From Antedon mediterranea (Eukaryota > Echinodermata > Crinoidea > Comatulida > Antedonidae): a stretch of 64,000 bases of DNA. Within the stretch, counting starts at the first letter, position 1, and each line of letters opens with the position of its first letter. The position numbers and the translations under genes were made by a program. The notes beneath the pieces are model-generated. The model did no database searches and was not told where the DNA came from. It saw only the letters and a list, made by a program, of their open reading frames with translations. The stretch is taken from positions 20,954,501 to 21,018,500 of the forward strand of contig NC_092672.1 in assembly GCF_964355755.1 (NCBI RefSeq), written 5' to 3'. Positions 25,401 to 37,733 of this stretch are shown piece by piece.

Positions 25401-28400
25401 ACATGACAGTATGTAGTGATATGTAAAAGGAATTTAATAATTAATCATAATCAACAGAAATATAAAAATGTATTTAATTAATACAAATTGTTCAATATAA
25501 ATTAAAGTATTTAATATTCATAGAGTATTATCACAAATAGATAATCATTTCAATTTGTAGCATTCAAAATACAGTAGGAAGGTTAGTTTATAATTTTATA
25601 ATTCTATTACTCGATGGGTAGACACCCCAAAAATTTATTTTTTTTAACTCCATCTTTGGTATTGCATTCTTTGAAAATTACCTTTTTTTTTCAATGAGCT
25701 TGCCTGAATCTCCGACTGTCTGGTGTTTTCAATTCTCCTTCTCCTTTCTTTTTATTTGGATATAATATCATATTTTGTATCATCTTCTTCCCAACTTTTT
25801 TATTTTTTTCTGGGAGCCTAGGCGTAAAGTTTTTAAGCTTATGTAGGTTTCCTTCCACACATACTATGTTTTTTATTGGTTATCACAAGTGTTTATATAA
25901 TTATTATTTTTATTATTCAATATTTATTGAATATTGAATAAACAAATCAAATCAAATAAAGGAAATCATAATATAATAATTTTGTGTATGCTAAATGCCT
26001 TAGTAAACAAATCACATGTTGTACAGTATACGAATACCATTGGGCTACTGGTTTAAATTTTGGTTTATATCTAGTAGGACTAATAATACAATTAATGTGC
26101 ATTACAAGAGTAAGCTAAGCTAGTGGCATGTTTTTGAAATTAAAATGACCATTTTAATTAACTGACAAATATAAATGAAAGTGAAATATTGTTTAATAGT
26201 GAGTATACGTGTATTCTTTAAATGTTATGATTTTCTAAAAACCAATAGAGTTAGCCGAGGCCTCTAGGCATAAAATACATAGCACACAATATTTTTGAAT
26301 AGAATAAATAAATAAAATACTTTTTGTCTTTTTTTAATTGGACAATTGGATTAATAAATACATTTATAGTTGTGACTACATTCAGGTGTCCTGTAAATAA
26401 TTTCATTTTTTTTTCTGTTACTTATTCATTTTTTCATTTATACTTCAAGTATGTCACTGTAGTAAAAGAATTGTCAGGAAATGATGTCATGCAACATGGA
26501 AATATTGCTGTTTCAGGACATGACAATATCATAACTCAGGTTTCAATAGGCATACAGCAAAGACTCTCCTAATATTAACCATGATTTGTATGGTTTCCTA
26601 ATATCTGACAGTACTTATGTTGTTGCACCATCTGGTAAACAATCACAATCTGTATACTCAAATGTTTCTTTAATATTTTTGAGCTGGGTCTTTAGGCTTT
26701 TACAGTTTTTAATATTCTATTCATGTTTTTATTTTAACCCTAAACTTGTAACTGTGATATTCATAAACTCCAACAGTGTATTTTTGTTATGTCACTAACA
26801 AACTTCCTTCTCATTTTTTAACCAAATTTCTAAAATTTTCTTAACAAACTCAGAAATCCATTCATACAACACTAGGGCCTCACACGCCCTTCATCTTCCT
26901 TTAACTAAACTTTCTTTAATTCAACACAATGTCCGATCTAATGATTTTTGTCGACCGCTTTTCGTCTCCTCTGCCCCATGGCTACTAAATTACAATAATT
27001 ACCATTTATATCAATTATTGTCTTTATGCTTCCTGTTTGTTTTTTTTTGTGTGTGTTTTGTTCTGTCTTTTTGTTGTTCTTTTTAGTCGCGTGGACGCGA
27101 CTCTATAGTTCACCATGTCGGTCTGTCGGTCTGTCTGTCGGTCCGGTATCACTATTTTAGAACGCGACTTATGGCTGTTGGCCTTGTTTTTTTTCAGTAC
27201 ACACAATATGTTACATTTATTGTACCTGGCTTGCCTACCACAAGTGTCAATTAGACTTAGAGTAATCCAATTGATGTATAACTTCTAGCTTCTTCTTTTT
27301 AGCATTTTTAAAAAATTTGTTTATTTTTTGAAGCAGGATTATATTTATTATTTATTTTAATTATTTATTTTTGTCAAATGTTAACGTTTTATTTGAAAGA
27401 AGAAGTAATAAATGTTACTTGAAATGAAATGAATTTATAAATTACTATTAACTATTAGGAAAGAAATCAAATCAAATAGTTTATTCATATCAACGATATT
27501 GCAAAATTATTTATGGAGTATGAACAAATTATCTATGTGTTAACTGTTTTTATTAACTTTTTTAAATTGTATTAATCTATTAATAAATTTTTCCTGTTAT
27601 AATCTTTTGTGGTCATTTTTAGATTATATTTTGTATTGTTTTTAATATGCACACATTATGTTTGTGAACAAGCTCTATTATAAAAATGATTTTATTACTA
27701 TTATTATATTATAACTTATATTATCAAGGTTCTATCTTTTATTTTTAAATGAATCCCAAAAGTTTGAGACGTGACAGTCTGTAAAGCTGTGGACAGAGAT
27801 AAAATCCTTTTTTTTGTATTATAAATAAAGCATGGCCTCCTGAGCTCCATTTGATTCTTTCAAAGTTAAAATAATATATATACTAAAAGGAAAATAATAT
27901 GTGTTACTAAGTCACGTATCCATGGTGATTGTGATGACAGGCCCAGACTCTATACTATACCTGATATTACGATACTATCTGAATTAATATTCAGCCAGTG
28001 TGCAAAAACTTCTGGATACTATTTAAGTTGATTATCAATGACTTAAACAATTTAGCTTTCCTATAATGCTAAGACCTTTTTAATGTTTATATAATGCTTT
28101 TTTTTTATAATTATAACTCTTTTTAATGTTTTATATACACATAATTATACATGGATAAAAAGGTTAAATAATACACGAAAAAAAAAAGGAAAAGGGAGAA
28201 TTACGTTGGATAATAACAATTTAAACAGATTATAAAGATGCAATGTTTAGAACAACAACAAATATTGCGGATTGAATTGTGTCTTGTTGTGAATGAATGA
28301 TTTTTGGTCTTTATTTTGAATATTATATTGATAAAGATATACAACAATTACGAAAAAAGGAAGATTATATTGGATAACAATGATCAAATAGATTATGAAG

Positions 28401-29962
28401 ATTGTATATTTATGACAACTACTGTATTACATATTACTGATTAACTTGTATTAATCATGTCATTGAATGAATGAACAAAAGTGCTGGTTCAAGCCACAAA
28501 AGAGAGAAACAAAAGACAGTGCTAGAACCCTGGTGCATTTAACATTGTGTTTAAGAGAATGACAAAGTTACATAAAGTATAAAATCATGAAAGAGTATAA
28601 GAGCATGATGTCAATACAGAGAAGAGATTAGTGGTTTTCTGTAGTTTGCAACGCCCTTTTCATTAATTGGGTACGTGTGATAATAGAACATTGTCACACA
28701 TTGCATACAAAAACAAGTCATGATATTATTTTATGCTCACAAAACTGAATTCAGAAGAACATCAAACATATATTTATGAACAAAACTGAAAAAATGAATT
28801 AGTAGTTTCTATAATTATTAAATTGCTAAAAAAAAATAATATGGGATTTACACTACCCATCTGAATATACATACACCTTAATCTGAATACCTTATTCAAC
28901 ATGAATGGAGTGTTTAAACAGCGCATAATACTATGCCTTTGTAGATTCATTCCATAATATAGTTTCATTCCATTAAAACTACAATAGTAACATTATCGTA
29001 TAACCTATATAACCTACCACTTTTTTTAATAGAATAAACCGAATGCTATCATCTCTTTAACTATTGAATACACAATAACATCTACCCGTCTATGATAGTG
29101 CAGCGTGTCAATCACAGCTAAAGACACCAGTTGTACACCTTTGTGTCTTCTTATCCAATGCATTCCAACACAATGCTGCTCAGACACCACCTATAATATT
29201 CTACTTGAGTTTGCTAGATCATCATATAAAAGTGCATTATGATGGGATCAGATTGTTTTTATATAATTGTCCTTTATTAATAATTATAATATTGACAACC
29301 ATTCTGATGTTTGTTCATGGTTGTGCAGAGCCATGATAAATACAATTGTCACAGCTTGAATAAGGTAACAGGGAGAAAATTAAATGAAAACCTTTCTCAA
29401 TAATATTTCAAATGCTGGATTATAATGAGTTTTTAATATTGAATGTGTCCATATAATTTATTGTTTGTCAAGTAGGTCTTTGCCACACTAATGTTTAATG
29501 TGAAATGGTTAAATGTATTCAGAGTGAGATTTGCCAATGTAAATTATCTTAATTAAAATCATTTACATTAAAATCTTTTAATTGTATTTATATTACATTT
29601 TATCAATTTTAAGTGCTGTTCTTATATTTATAAAACTTCATCAAAAGTTTTACAATGGTCATATCAGTTGTGTTTTATATTACCTATAACATATTAATAC
29701 CAACATATATAGATAGTTACAATATAATAGTGCATATAATTGCACAATAAACATTAAAATATTAATATAATTATATGGTGAATATTCAATAATGGTCACT
29801 GTGTAAACTTTTTATTATGATCATGATTAAATAAAATAATAACAATATCTATATTGAAAAATATTTTTAATTACACCACAATTATTTATGGTCATGCTTC
29901 TACTGTGCATTGCTAAAGAGGTTTGTTATAGTTGTATGACATATTATAATCTAATTTGTTAG
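25401..29962. other. Long intron with weak repeat remnants
   Basis: No exon was found. A hairpin GTCGCG-TGGA-CGCGAC stands at 27086-27101, followed by a TCGGTCTG-type microsatellite (27118-27147), probably a transposon end. About 26780-27010 may be a LINE 3' remnant. A tandem duplication of about 180 bases spans about 28110-28480. The rest is featureless AT-rich DNA. Confidence 0.5.
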
Positions 29963-30061
29963 GATGGAAATTCACCACACTTGTTAGCTGCAGCCAATGG
30001 TCACACTGCATGCTGTATGACATTAGTTGATGCTGGTTGTAATGTGAACCAGCAAAACAAT
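29963..30061 (+). CDS. Ankyrin-repeat exon (copy C)
   Basis: A 99-nt phase-0 exon encodes one ankyrin repeat: DGNSPHLLAAANGH in the first helix, ACCMTLVDAG in the second, and NVNQQNN at the end. It is flanked by a TTAG acceptor and a GTAAGT donor. PHLL replaces the usual ALHL. It shares the ACC-x-x-LV core with the exons at 4260 and 17555. It is the last 33-residue repeat before the degenerate repeats leading into the Death domain. Confidence 0.85.
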
Positions 30062-30976
30062 GTAAGTTGTATACACAGTCTATCTAGTAATTTCATATAA
30101 TTATGCATGTATTATTGCATCGTATTGTAAATATCACAGTGTATGCAGGTATATTACACAATACTGTGAGGATTATACTATTTGCTGCACCTACCCCCTC
30201 ACCCTTTCGCTCCATCACTAGGACAGAATAATCTGGATTTTTTTTTTACCATATTATAATCCAAGTTGATCAGCTACCACCATTCAATCCTGAATGTTAA
30301 ATGTTCTTTAGGCCTATATTTGTTATCCTCAGTTTAGTGCATTCTATTTGTGTACCACACTCTATGCAAACTTCCTATATCTGTACCTGACTGGTGCCAT
30401 GATATTATTGTAGGTATTATTGATTCCACTGTAAATTCACCAACCTATTTATAGAATCTTAAAGCAAAAAGTATATAAAACCTTAGAGATATTGAGATAA
30501 AACCAAATGTTTTATCTTTTGATTCAAAAAGATTTGATGTAAAATAGTTTAAAAAGCTGACAAGAAGCTTTTATATTAGCATTATAATGAATAAAATTGT
30601 AAAGTGAATCAATCATAAAGTATTAAAACTGATATCCAAGTATACCATTTTTATCGTCTGCAATTTGCAAAGTATATTGAAATTTCACTAAAGAACTTTG
30701 TCCTTTAAATGAAAAGGTTTTTTCTCTCCAGATACCTTGCTAAATAAATATGCTCTTTTTGTATTCAGTAAATATAATCAATCAATATAATCAATCAAAT
30801 GATAGATAAGTAATGGTAAACATTCAGTAGGTTTTGATTATATCATTTATAAATCATCCATGTTTCGTAAATGAAATTGGAGAGTTTTTACTAAAGGGTT
30901 GTATGTACAATCAAAATATAATATTCACAGTATTAGTACAGCTTGTGCACTTTGTTTTTTTTCACTTTTTTTCAAG

Positions 30977-31093
30977 AATGGAGACAATGCTCTGCATTTA
31001 ATTGCACAAGGAAACCTTACTTATGAAGAACACAAAAATGCCTTTGTGTTCTTCATAAAGGAAGGACGTATAGACATTAGCAAGAAAAATAAG
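30977..31093 (+). CDS. Ankyrin-repeat exon, longer variant (39 residues)
   Basis: A 117-nt phase-0 exon begins NGDNALHLIAQGN, a clear ankyrin helix. A longer second helix follows (residues 16-29, EEHKNAFVFFIKEG), ending RIDISKKNK. The acceptor is TTCAAG after a T-rich tract and the donor is GTTAGT. It is six residues longer than a standard repeat, and the extra residues fall between the two helices. Confidence 0.8.
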
Positions 31094-31198
31094 GTTAGTC
31101 TGTTATTAAGTAGGCCTACTACAAACAATGCAATTATTTTAATAATAAAGTTTAGTTCTATTCTTTTTTTTTTAAAGTTATTTAAAATATAACCAATA

Positions 31199-32285
31199 GA
31201 AACAAAAAGGTTTATTATTATTATCTGTTGATATCAAGTTTGTGGTACACCATGTTTATTAGTTCTGAAAAGAACTGTTGAGTTTCTCAACGTTTCGATC
31301 AATATGCTTTGATCGTCCTCAGGAGAATTATCGTTGAAAATATTACAGGTGGCTACTTTCTTCTTGTCTGACCCTCGAGCAGCCTATCCACCTCCTCACA
31401 TGTACCTGTATATTTGTTTAAAGGAATGATTAATTACAGAAATATAAAATGAATATAGTATATATTTATATTTTTTATGGTAACATTTCTTTTTTATTTT
31501 CCATTACAGTATTCACATTGTATTGTTAAATTGTAAATCTAAATTGAATTGTTTAAACAGCATGCTTCCATTATTTTTACTTTTAGTTTCATATTTTACT
31601 GTATACTGAAGTATATGTTATACAATTAAATACATATAATATAATTATTGAAACTATACATTAAGTATTTGTTCTATATTTCTTTAAATTATAGTTGTTG
31701 ACATGTCATTTGATATTAAATTTATTTATCTTCTCAGTTGCTCGTCATTAATATTTATTTCAGTTGCAGGTTACTTTTGGACTATTAGTAAGCTACATGA
31801 TATAGACCAAAAATGATTTATTTTCAGAGCATGTATTTAATTAGTTTAGATCTAATGGCATGTGTGGTTATTATATGGCTTCTGAAATGATTTTGGCCCA
31901 AAAACCCCATAAATATTTTATTTCAGCTGATTTCACATCGTGCTTTGGATTAACGTGTCCGGCACCCTGGGAAAAATATCGTGGAAAACGGGTTTAGTGA
32001 TATTAATGCATAAAATTGCACTGAGTGGAAGTAGATTTAGTCCAGTGGCATATTTTTTCCAAGATATGGCCAATAGTAAAGTTATTGACCTTTGAAATAT
32101 CTGGAATTTGCATAACTATTATGAAATATATTTGTCATAATTTGATTTTTTTAATGGCCAGGGTTATTTTACCTATTAGTATTATTTAGTTTGGCTTATC
32201 TTTTGGTTTAGTATGTTCTTGCAAATTATGAAATTAAGCTGAATTTAAAATTTTTTTTTAAAAGAGTAGCTGAGAGATTTATCAT
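31199..32285. other. Intron with a Penelope-like motif
   Basis: The intron between the ankyrin exons at 30977 and 32351. At 31292-31322 the minus strand shows a hammerhead-like core (CTGAGGA, paired stem, GAAAC). Nothing else was recognised. Confidence 0.4.
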
Positions 32286-32350
32286 AACTTATGCTTATAC
32301 CTAGAATTGCTAATATTGTTATTTTAAATCACAAACACTTTGATTGTCAG

Positions 32351-32444
32351 AATGGAAAGTCTGCATCTGATATCTATAATGAAAATGTGTGCGATAAATA
32401 CGATGGTGAACAGAAAAAAACAGAAATACTTGCAATTTTGAATG
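32351..32444 (+). CDS. Capping ankyrin-like exon
   Basis: A 94-nt exon (phase 0 in, phase 1 out) has a TTGTCAG acceptor and a GTAAGT donor. It encodes NGKSASDIYNEN followed by a charged helix ending TEILAILNG. NGKSASDIY matches the start of a terminal ankyrin repeat (NGxTAxDLA). From here introns are in phase 1, which marks the change from repeat exons to linker exons. Confidence 0.7.
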
Positions 32445-32889
32445 GTAAGTTAAAAAACACATTGTGCCTCAAATAAAAGCATGAACTTCTAAAAATAGAA
32501 TTAATGATCACTTTTTATCCTGTAGTATTTGTAGCCAGTCATATAATCAAACAAATTAAAAAATATGATTTATAAAAAAAAAGTAGATTTATTCAAATAG
32601 CGGCTCATCTCAACTACTGTTGGTACAGGGTATGTTCAGACTCACAGCGTTAGGTTTGTTTTCTAACACAAGGCGTACGGTACTTCATGGCATGGAAATG
32701 TGTAATATGATTTCAGTTGTGCATTTTATCCTGTCTTTCATTTTGTGTGCTACTAATTCTGTTATAAATATCTACATGTTGGTCCCAAAGGTAATTTAAA
32801 AATATGTTTGTCCTTTATATCCTACATTATTTCCAATCTGTAATTCTGCACTAAAAAGCTTGATATACACATTCATTTTATTTGTTTAG

Positions 32890-32925
32890 GTGGACCTTTA
32901 CCTTACATCGAAATGACATCGTCAG
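32890..32925 (+). CDS. 36-nt linker micro-exon
   Basis: A symmetric phase-1 exon encodes about 12 residues (GPLPYIEMTSSG or similar), with a TGTTTAG acceptor and a GTATGA donor. It fits the frame between the ankyrin cap and the Death exon. Because its length is a multiple of three, it could be skipped without loss of frame. Its reality rests only on splice sites and phase. Confidence 0.55.
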
Positions 32926-33287
32926 GTATGAATATTCTCCAATTTCAATGCCCCACAATAGTGCTATTGTTTCCAATAAAAAAAAGGAATTAAAACATTA
33001 ATATTGGTCTATAACATTAGGTATCTGTTATGTTCTATTTGTTATGGAGAAGTTTGGTATTCACAATATCTATAAAATAAACTGCTTGTAAAAATGATTT
33101 AAATGTTAATATACATTTAAGAAATAAAAAGGAGTTTAGCGTGATTGAACTATTATTTTATTTACAAATTATAAAACAACTATAGACAAAGTCAACATTT
33201 CACAAAATTACATTTGGGTAATTTAGATCTAGAAATTAGATTAGAACATTTTATAAACAGTATAATATATTATCTTATTTTATTTAG

Positions 33288-33536
33288 ATATTACAAACAA
33301 AGAATTAATATACATTGCCCATAACACCTACAGTAAATGGGAACTAATAGCAGCTAATCTTGGAATGACACAAGAAGATATAAATTCATTTAAACTACCA
33401 GATAAAAACAACGATAAAAGGACTTATGACATGTTGAATGCATGGCAGGCTAAGGTTACTAAGAAGTCCATGCGTTTAGAACTTGTTGCAGCTCTCAGGA
33501 AAGCTGAGGAAAATGATGTGGCTGATAAAATTGAAA
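33288..33536 (+). CDS. Death domain exon
   Basis: A 249-nt symmetric phase-1 exon encodes an almost complete Death domain. The order of motifs matches the six-helix fold: ELIYIAHNTYSKWELIAANL in helices 1-2, GMTQEDINSF in helix 3, then DML-x-x-W (YDMLNAWQAK), then RLELVAALRKAEENDVADKI in helices 5-6. The conserved Trp of WELIA and the DML-x-x-W motif are both present. Death domains assemble with other Death domains in oligomeric signalling platforms. Its place between ankyrin repeats and ROC differs from DAPK1, where Death is C-terminal. Confidence 0.88.
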
Positions 33537-34028
33537 GTAAGTAAATAAAACCATAAGATAGCCTTCAGAATGACTGAACTCTCTCATTTATAAGGTTCTT
33601 AAAGGCTTTGTAACAATATTCGGTGTGTTTATAATAATAAATGAAAACACTTTTGAATATGCAGAAATGTCCAAGTCTAATTTCTGGTCGCATTTGTGAG
33701 CATCGGCTTATAAGCTTAAGTGTTGGCATATATCTTTAGTACCACATATTTATCAAACCAATTGTTATAAAATCTTTGCATTTGATGAAAATCTATCATC
33801 TGTTTTTCGTGAGGGATTGCTGAAGTATTTTATTCTATATACATTATATCTTCATCTTTGTACTCTGCTATTATCACCTTAATTTATTTAAGTAATGATT
33901 GAGTCATAAGACAGTCTTAGTGCATATTAAACTGTTCAATTTATAAAGAGTATAGTTGCTATCCTGTAGTATACAAACAAACAGGAAGTTATACAAATAG
34001 TTATTTTACCTTTTATTGTGTTTTTAAG

Positions 34029-34194
34029 ATGTGCATGTTCCAGAGGAGATATTGGCACGAGGACCTGATGCGGTGAAAGCATTTCAAAATGCACTTGAAG
34101 AAGGACAAACAGAGTTTAATCAAGGAAGAACTATTTTTGTAGGACTTGAGAATGTGGGAAAAACATCTACTATCAATTCTCTTTTAAGAAAAGA
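34029..34194 (+). CDS. ROC GTPase exon with P-loop (G1)
   Basis: A 166-nt exon (phase 1 in, phase 2 out) has an acceptor after TTTTTAAG and a GTAAGC donor. Residues about 33-42 read FVGLENVGKT, matching the GxxxxGK[S/T] P-loop, followed by STINSLL as helix 1. The preceding helix (VKAFQNALEEGQTEF) is of the type found just before ROC domains. The P-loop lysine and threonine are intact, so nucleotide binding is plausible. Confidence 0.88.
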
Positions 34195-34696
34195 GTAAGC
34201 ATACTTTATATCAACTATTACATTTAACCACTTAAACTGTTACATACAGTTGTTAAGTGGATCAATTACAAGAATAACCCATACATTTTTTCTGAATAGT
34301 TTAATTTATTTCACCATAAAATAATATCAAAATACATAGCAATTATTAATGAGAGTGACCATCAAAGCAAAGCTCGTATTCCAGTCACCCATACACATAG
34401 CTAGCCAATGGCTTAAATATCTTATTTTATTGGGATCCTTATAAGTAATCTAAACATAAATAATCTAAATATCACAATGTAAAAGAGTAAGAATATAGGT
34501 GATTAAAATTTACTATTATTAAAATTGTTGTTTGATTAAAGTATTTGGCCCTTTAGTGTTCTGGGTATGTTGAGGGTTTAAAACAAGATTTTAATGCAAC
34601 GTAAAAACAATGTAATTGCAGTATACCATCAAATTATTTTCTGTTTTATTATTAATGCAAACATTCTTTTATAATTATATAATGTTATTTTGTCAG

Positions 34697-34800
34697 GTTT
34701 AATCCATTGCATATAATAACAGATGCAATGGTTAAAACAACGGTGTGTACACCAGATGCCAGTAACAAAGAAATGTTGAAAGAAACAACGCAGGATATTT
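34697..34800 (+). CDS. ROC domain exon, switch I region
   Basis: A 104-nt exon (phase 2 in, phase 1 out) has a TTTTGTCAG acceptor and a GTAAGT donor. It joins the P-loop exon as RKEFNPLHIITDAMVKTTVC. This is the region after helix 1 that carries switch I in ROC domains. The threonines of MVKTTVC are candidates for the magnesium-coordinating residue; I cannot assign one with confidence. Confidence 0.7.
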
Positions 34801-34950
34801 GTAAGTATTCACTTTATTCAGATACATGCTACAACCAAAATAGATGATTTATTTACATTTTTTAATTTATTTTTTATTATTATTTAGGCAAATTGCCAAG
34901 GATAACCATAAGTGAATTAATTCACTATCCTTCTTAAATGTAACAATCAT

Positions 34951-35126
34951 GTTCACAAGACAAACATACACAAGATGCTCTACATAAACAAAGTCTTATT
35001 ACAAGTCTTTGGGAGTGGAGTTGTAATTTGTCAGTAGAAAAAATGCTGACATATGACAGGATTTGAACCCAGGACCCTTGAATTGGTAGCCAAGCATCAT
35101 AACCACCAAGCCACAACTCCACTCCA
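34951..35126 (-). mobile_element. tRNA-derived SINE, minus strand (copy 1)
   Basis: On the minus strand it starts at about 35126 with GGAGTGGAGTTGTGGCTTGG and has a B box GGTTCAAATCC (plus strand GGATTTGAACC near 35060). The distal body contains AACTCCACTCCCAAAGACTT and AGAGCATCTTGTGTATG. A second, very similar copy is at 62448-62620. It is intronic, within the ROC-coding region. Confidence 0.85.
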
Positions 35127-35501
35127 AATTTAAAAGTCACCCTGACTCATGCACTGTCATATCACAACTTGTTTTTTATTTTTTTACCAATTAATTGTTG
35201 TCCTTATATCATGTCATTGTAAATCAATTTAATAGACCTCTAGGTTTAATATTTGGGTGACAATTTGCGACTAGTTCTTGCACACAAATGACTTTGATAT
35301 TTCATAAATGCATGGAGAAAACCACTACCATATAAACATACAAGTTATTTAAATTCAATTTGAAGATAAATTAGTTTTTAAATTATTGCAACAACATCAT
35401 AAAAATGGTTTCAAAGTTTCTATGCTTTTAAAAACCAATGTAACTGTGTAAGAAATAAAATAATATATACAGGATTTTATTAACATTTTTTAATTTAAAA
35501 G

Positions 35502-35621
35502 CTTTAGACATGTATCAGGATGCTGTCACTGATGTCACAGTTAAACAAATGTTGAAAAGTCCACGCCATACAAAAGGATACACACCAAGAGCAGGACCAT
35601 CGAAGCAGGAAACAAAATCTG
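35502..35621 (+). CDS. Linker exon inside the ROC domain (1)
   Basis: A 120-nt symmetric phase-1 exon has a TTAAAAG acceptor and a GTAAAA donor. It encodes a basic, low-complexity segment: DMYQDAVTDVTVKQMLKS, then PRHTKGYTPRAGPSKQETKS. It sits between G1 and G3. No domain is recognised. Its symmetry allows alternative splicing without a frame change. Confidence 0.65.
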
Positions 35622-36008
35622 GTAAAAGATTTTAATTAAATTCAATTCAGTAATCTGCTGTAAAATAAATTAAAAAGTATAAATATAAAAGGCACAAAAT
35701 ACCAGTCAATATAAAATTGGTACAAAAGAGATTTTTAAAAATAAATTTAATATAGAAGTGGATAAAAAAGAGGTTTATACAGCATTTTGCTGTGATTACT
35801 GCTGTGACATTTGAATTCAAATAGAGAATACAAAAGATACACATATTATAATGATGGCAAATTGGATCAGGTTGGAATCGTCAACAAATGATTCATTACA
35901 CTAAACTTTGTTCTTGCCAAGTTAATTTGATTATAAAGCATGATGATGAATGCTAATACATTATTTATAACAAGATAGCATCTTTAATTATATCATCACA
36001 TTTTTCAG

Positions 36009-36122
36009 ATAGTAGACCTGAGAAAGAGAAAAACCCCACAGGAGCATCAACATCAAAACAGGAAGCCAAATTTGCTGAAACATCAACAAGTTCAAATCCA
36101 ATGCCAAGTCCACAAAAAGAGA
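36009..36122 (+). CDS. Linker exon inside the ROC domain (2)
   Basis: A 114-nt symmetric phase-1 exon has a TTTTTCAG acceptor and a GTAAAT donor. It encodes a Ser/Thr/Lys/Pro-rich segment (EKEKNPTGASTSKQEAKF, then STSSNPMPSPQKE) with the look of a disordered loop. Together with the previous exon it lengthens the G1-G3 spacing well beyond that of a minimal ROC domain. Confidence 0.65.
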
Positions 36123-36525
36123 GTAAATATTTATTTTGAAATATGTTTGATTGTGCTGTTCATACATTTTAATGATATCAGAAATAAAGACTAAAGTGCT
36201 AAATATTGAAATGATTAAAGGAGCGGAAATTTAATCAAAATCATCAGTGTCTGCTAATAAACATATATTATCTTGCAAGTTACTTTGACAGTTAATACTA
36301 ATATTTGTATATTGTATGACACTGCTGTGTAATCTATTCAACTTGCAGTACAATGTGGTTAAATAAACTCATCACTAAACCATTGATTGGAAAGGATAAG
36401 GTTTAGAATACTTAAATATTGCATTGGAAATACTTTTTCTTTAAATAAAAAAGTTATAGTTGGTAATCACAATTGAGGAGACCTAATGCACGTTGTTGTA
36501 TGTGTTATATATTTTATCACAACAG

Positions 36526-36692
36526 AACCAGTGTATGAAGAAAAACCAGAAATTCCTAAAGGGTTCTTGAAGAAATTTGTAAGCAAACTTCGCTCTGCAA
36601 GAGAAGGTGGTGACTCTAAAGTGGATAGCAACAAGTTTGTTATGAATATCTGGGACTTTGGAGGTCAACCAATTTACCATGTGATACAACGG
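36526..36692 (+). CDS. ROC GTPase exon with G3 (DFGGQ)
   Basis: A 167-nt exon (phase 1 in, phase 0 out) has a CACAACAG acceptor and a GTAAAT donor. It ends with FVMNIWDFGGQPIYHVIQR, the ROC form of the switch II motif DxGGQ followed by the typical P-x-Y/F-x-x-x-x-x-x-R helix. Before it lies a charged helix (KGFLKKFVSKLRSAREG). The aspartate, both glycines and the glutamine are present. Confidence 0.88.
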
Positions 36693-36725
36693 GTAAATTT
36701 TATTGGTGTATTTAATTTGTATTAA

Positions 36726-37404
36726 TAGAGATTAGTTTTGCCGTCAATATTCAATATACATGCCTTCTTCTGAGGTTCTGTTAGTTTCAGTGTATACTTT
36801 GTCTTTTGGCCTTGTTACAATATCAGCACTGAAATCAAAAAGCTTGCTCACTTGATTTGAAGTTAAGAATCTACAATCTTCCTCCAAGGTATTACAAAAA
36901 TGTGGATCTAATATAGTACAATATGTCAGTATCAGATATAAAATACAATTATTATTATTATTACAATATTATAAATTATTTTATTCTTCATTTAATTGAA
37001 TACAGTCAACTCAGTCTCTAGTCTCTAATTACCAGAAACCAAAACCAGACTTGAGGTCAAAAAAGATAAAATACATTTGGAATATCAGAATTTCTGTAAA
37101 CCCAGACATTATTATGCCAGCCAAAGGGTGTCCAGTTTTGAGAGACTTTAAGTAAAATAGTATTCATTGATGTGTACCATAATGTAATATTAGCCTAGAT
37201 GGATAACAAAGAGGGAGAGAGAGAGAGGAAGAATGGAATAAAATATTCATTATTTATTAAACCAATGATTAAGATTGTAAATGTTCCAAGGTGAACATGC
37301 AGTTTGTGAGGAAAACAATAAGTATCAAATAATCAGTTGTGCCAGTATCTGACACATGTGTATAAACATTTTGTAATATTGACTATTATGATTATGTTTA
37401 CTAG
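36726..37404. other. Intron, no feature seen
   Basis: This intron of the ROC-coding region is AT-rich and contains a short AG-rich tract at about 37209-37232. No exon or element end was recognised. Confidence 0.5.
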
Positions 37405-37494
37405 ATATTCATGGTATCTTATGCTGTTGTATGTGTGGTATTCAACATGAAGGAAGGTCTTAATGCCCCAGCTAAAGTTCTGGATCCAACAACT
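37405..37494 (+). CDS. ROC GTPase exon, core strand after switch II
   Basis: A 90-nt phase-0 exon has a TACTAG acceptor and a GTAAGT donor. It encodes IFMVSYAVVCVVFNMKEGLN, the hydrophobic strand that follows switch II in ROC domains (commonly written FLTxxALYLLVFDL), then PAKVLDPTT. Position, hydrophobicity and exact phase support it. Confidence 0.82.
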
Positions 37495-37733
37495 GTAAGT
37501 AGATTTTACAAATTTCAAATGTTTATGTACATGTTATGTTATTCTTTACCTTAACACAAACTGTACAAATAGCAGATGCCTGATATATGATTGTTGTCAT
37601 TTTCACTTCCATGATAGTGTTGTTTTTCTATATAAATTTGTGCTGCTAATAATAATAGATAATTTTCCACAATGTTTCAAACTAGAATTTTAAGAATTTA
37701 AAATGTAAATTTTGTTCATTTTTTTTTGTTTAG

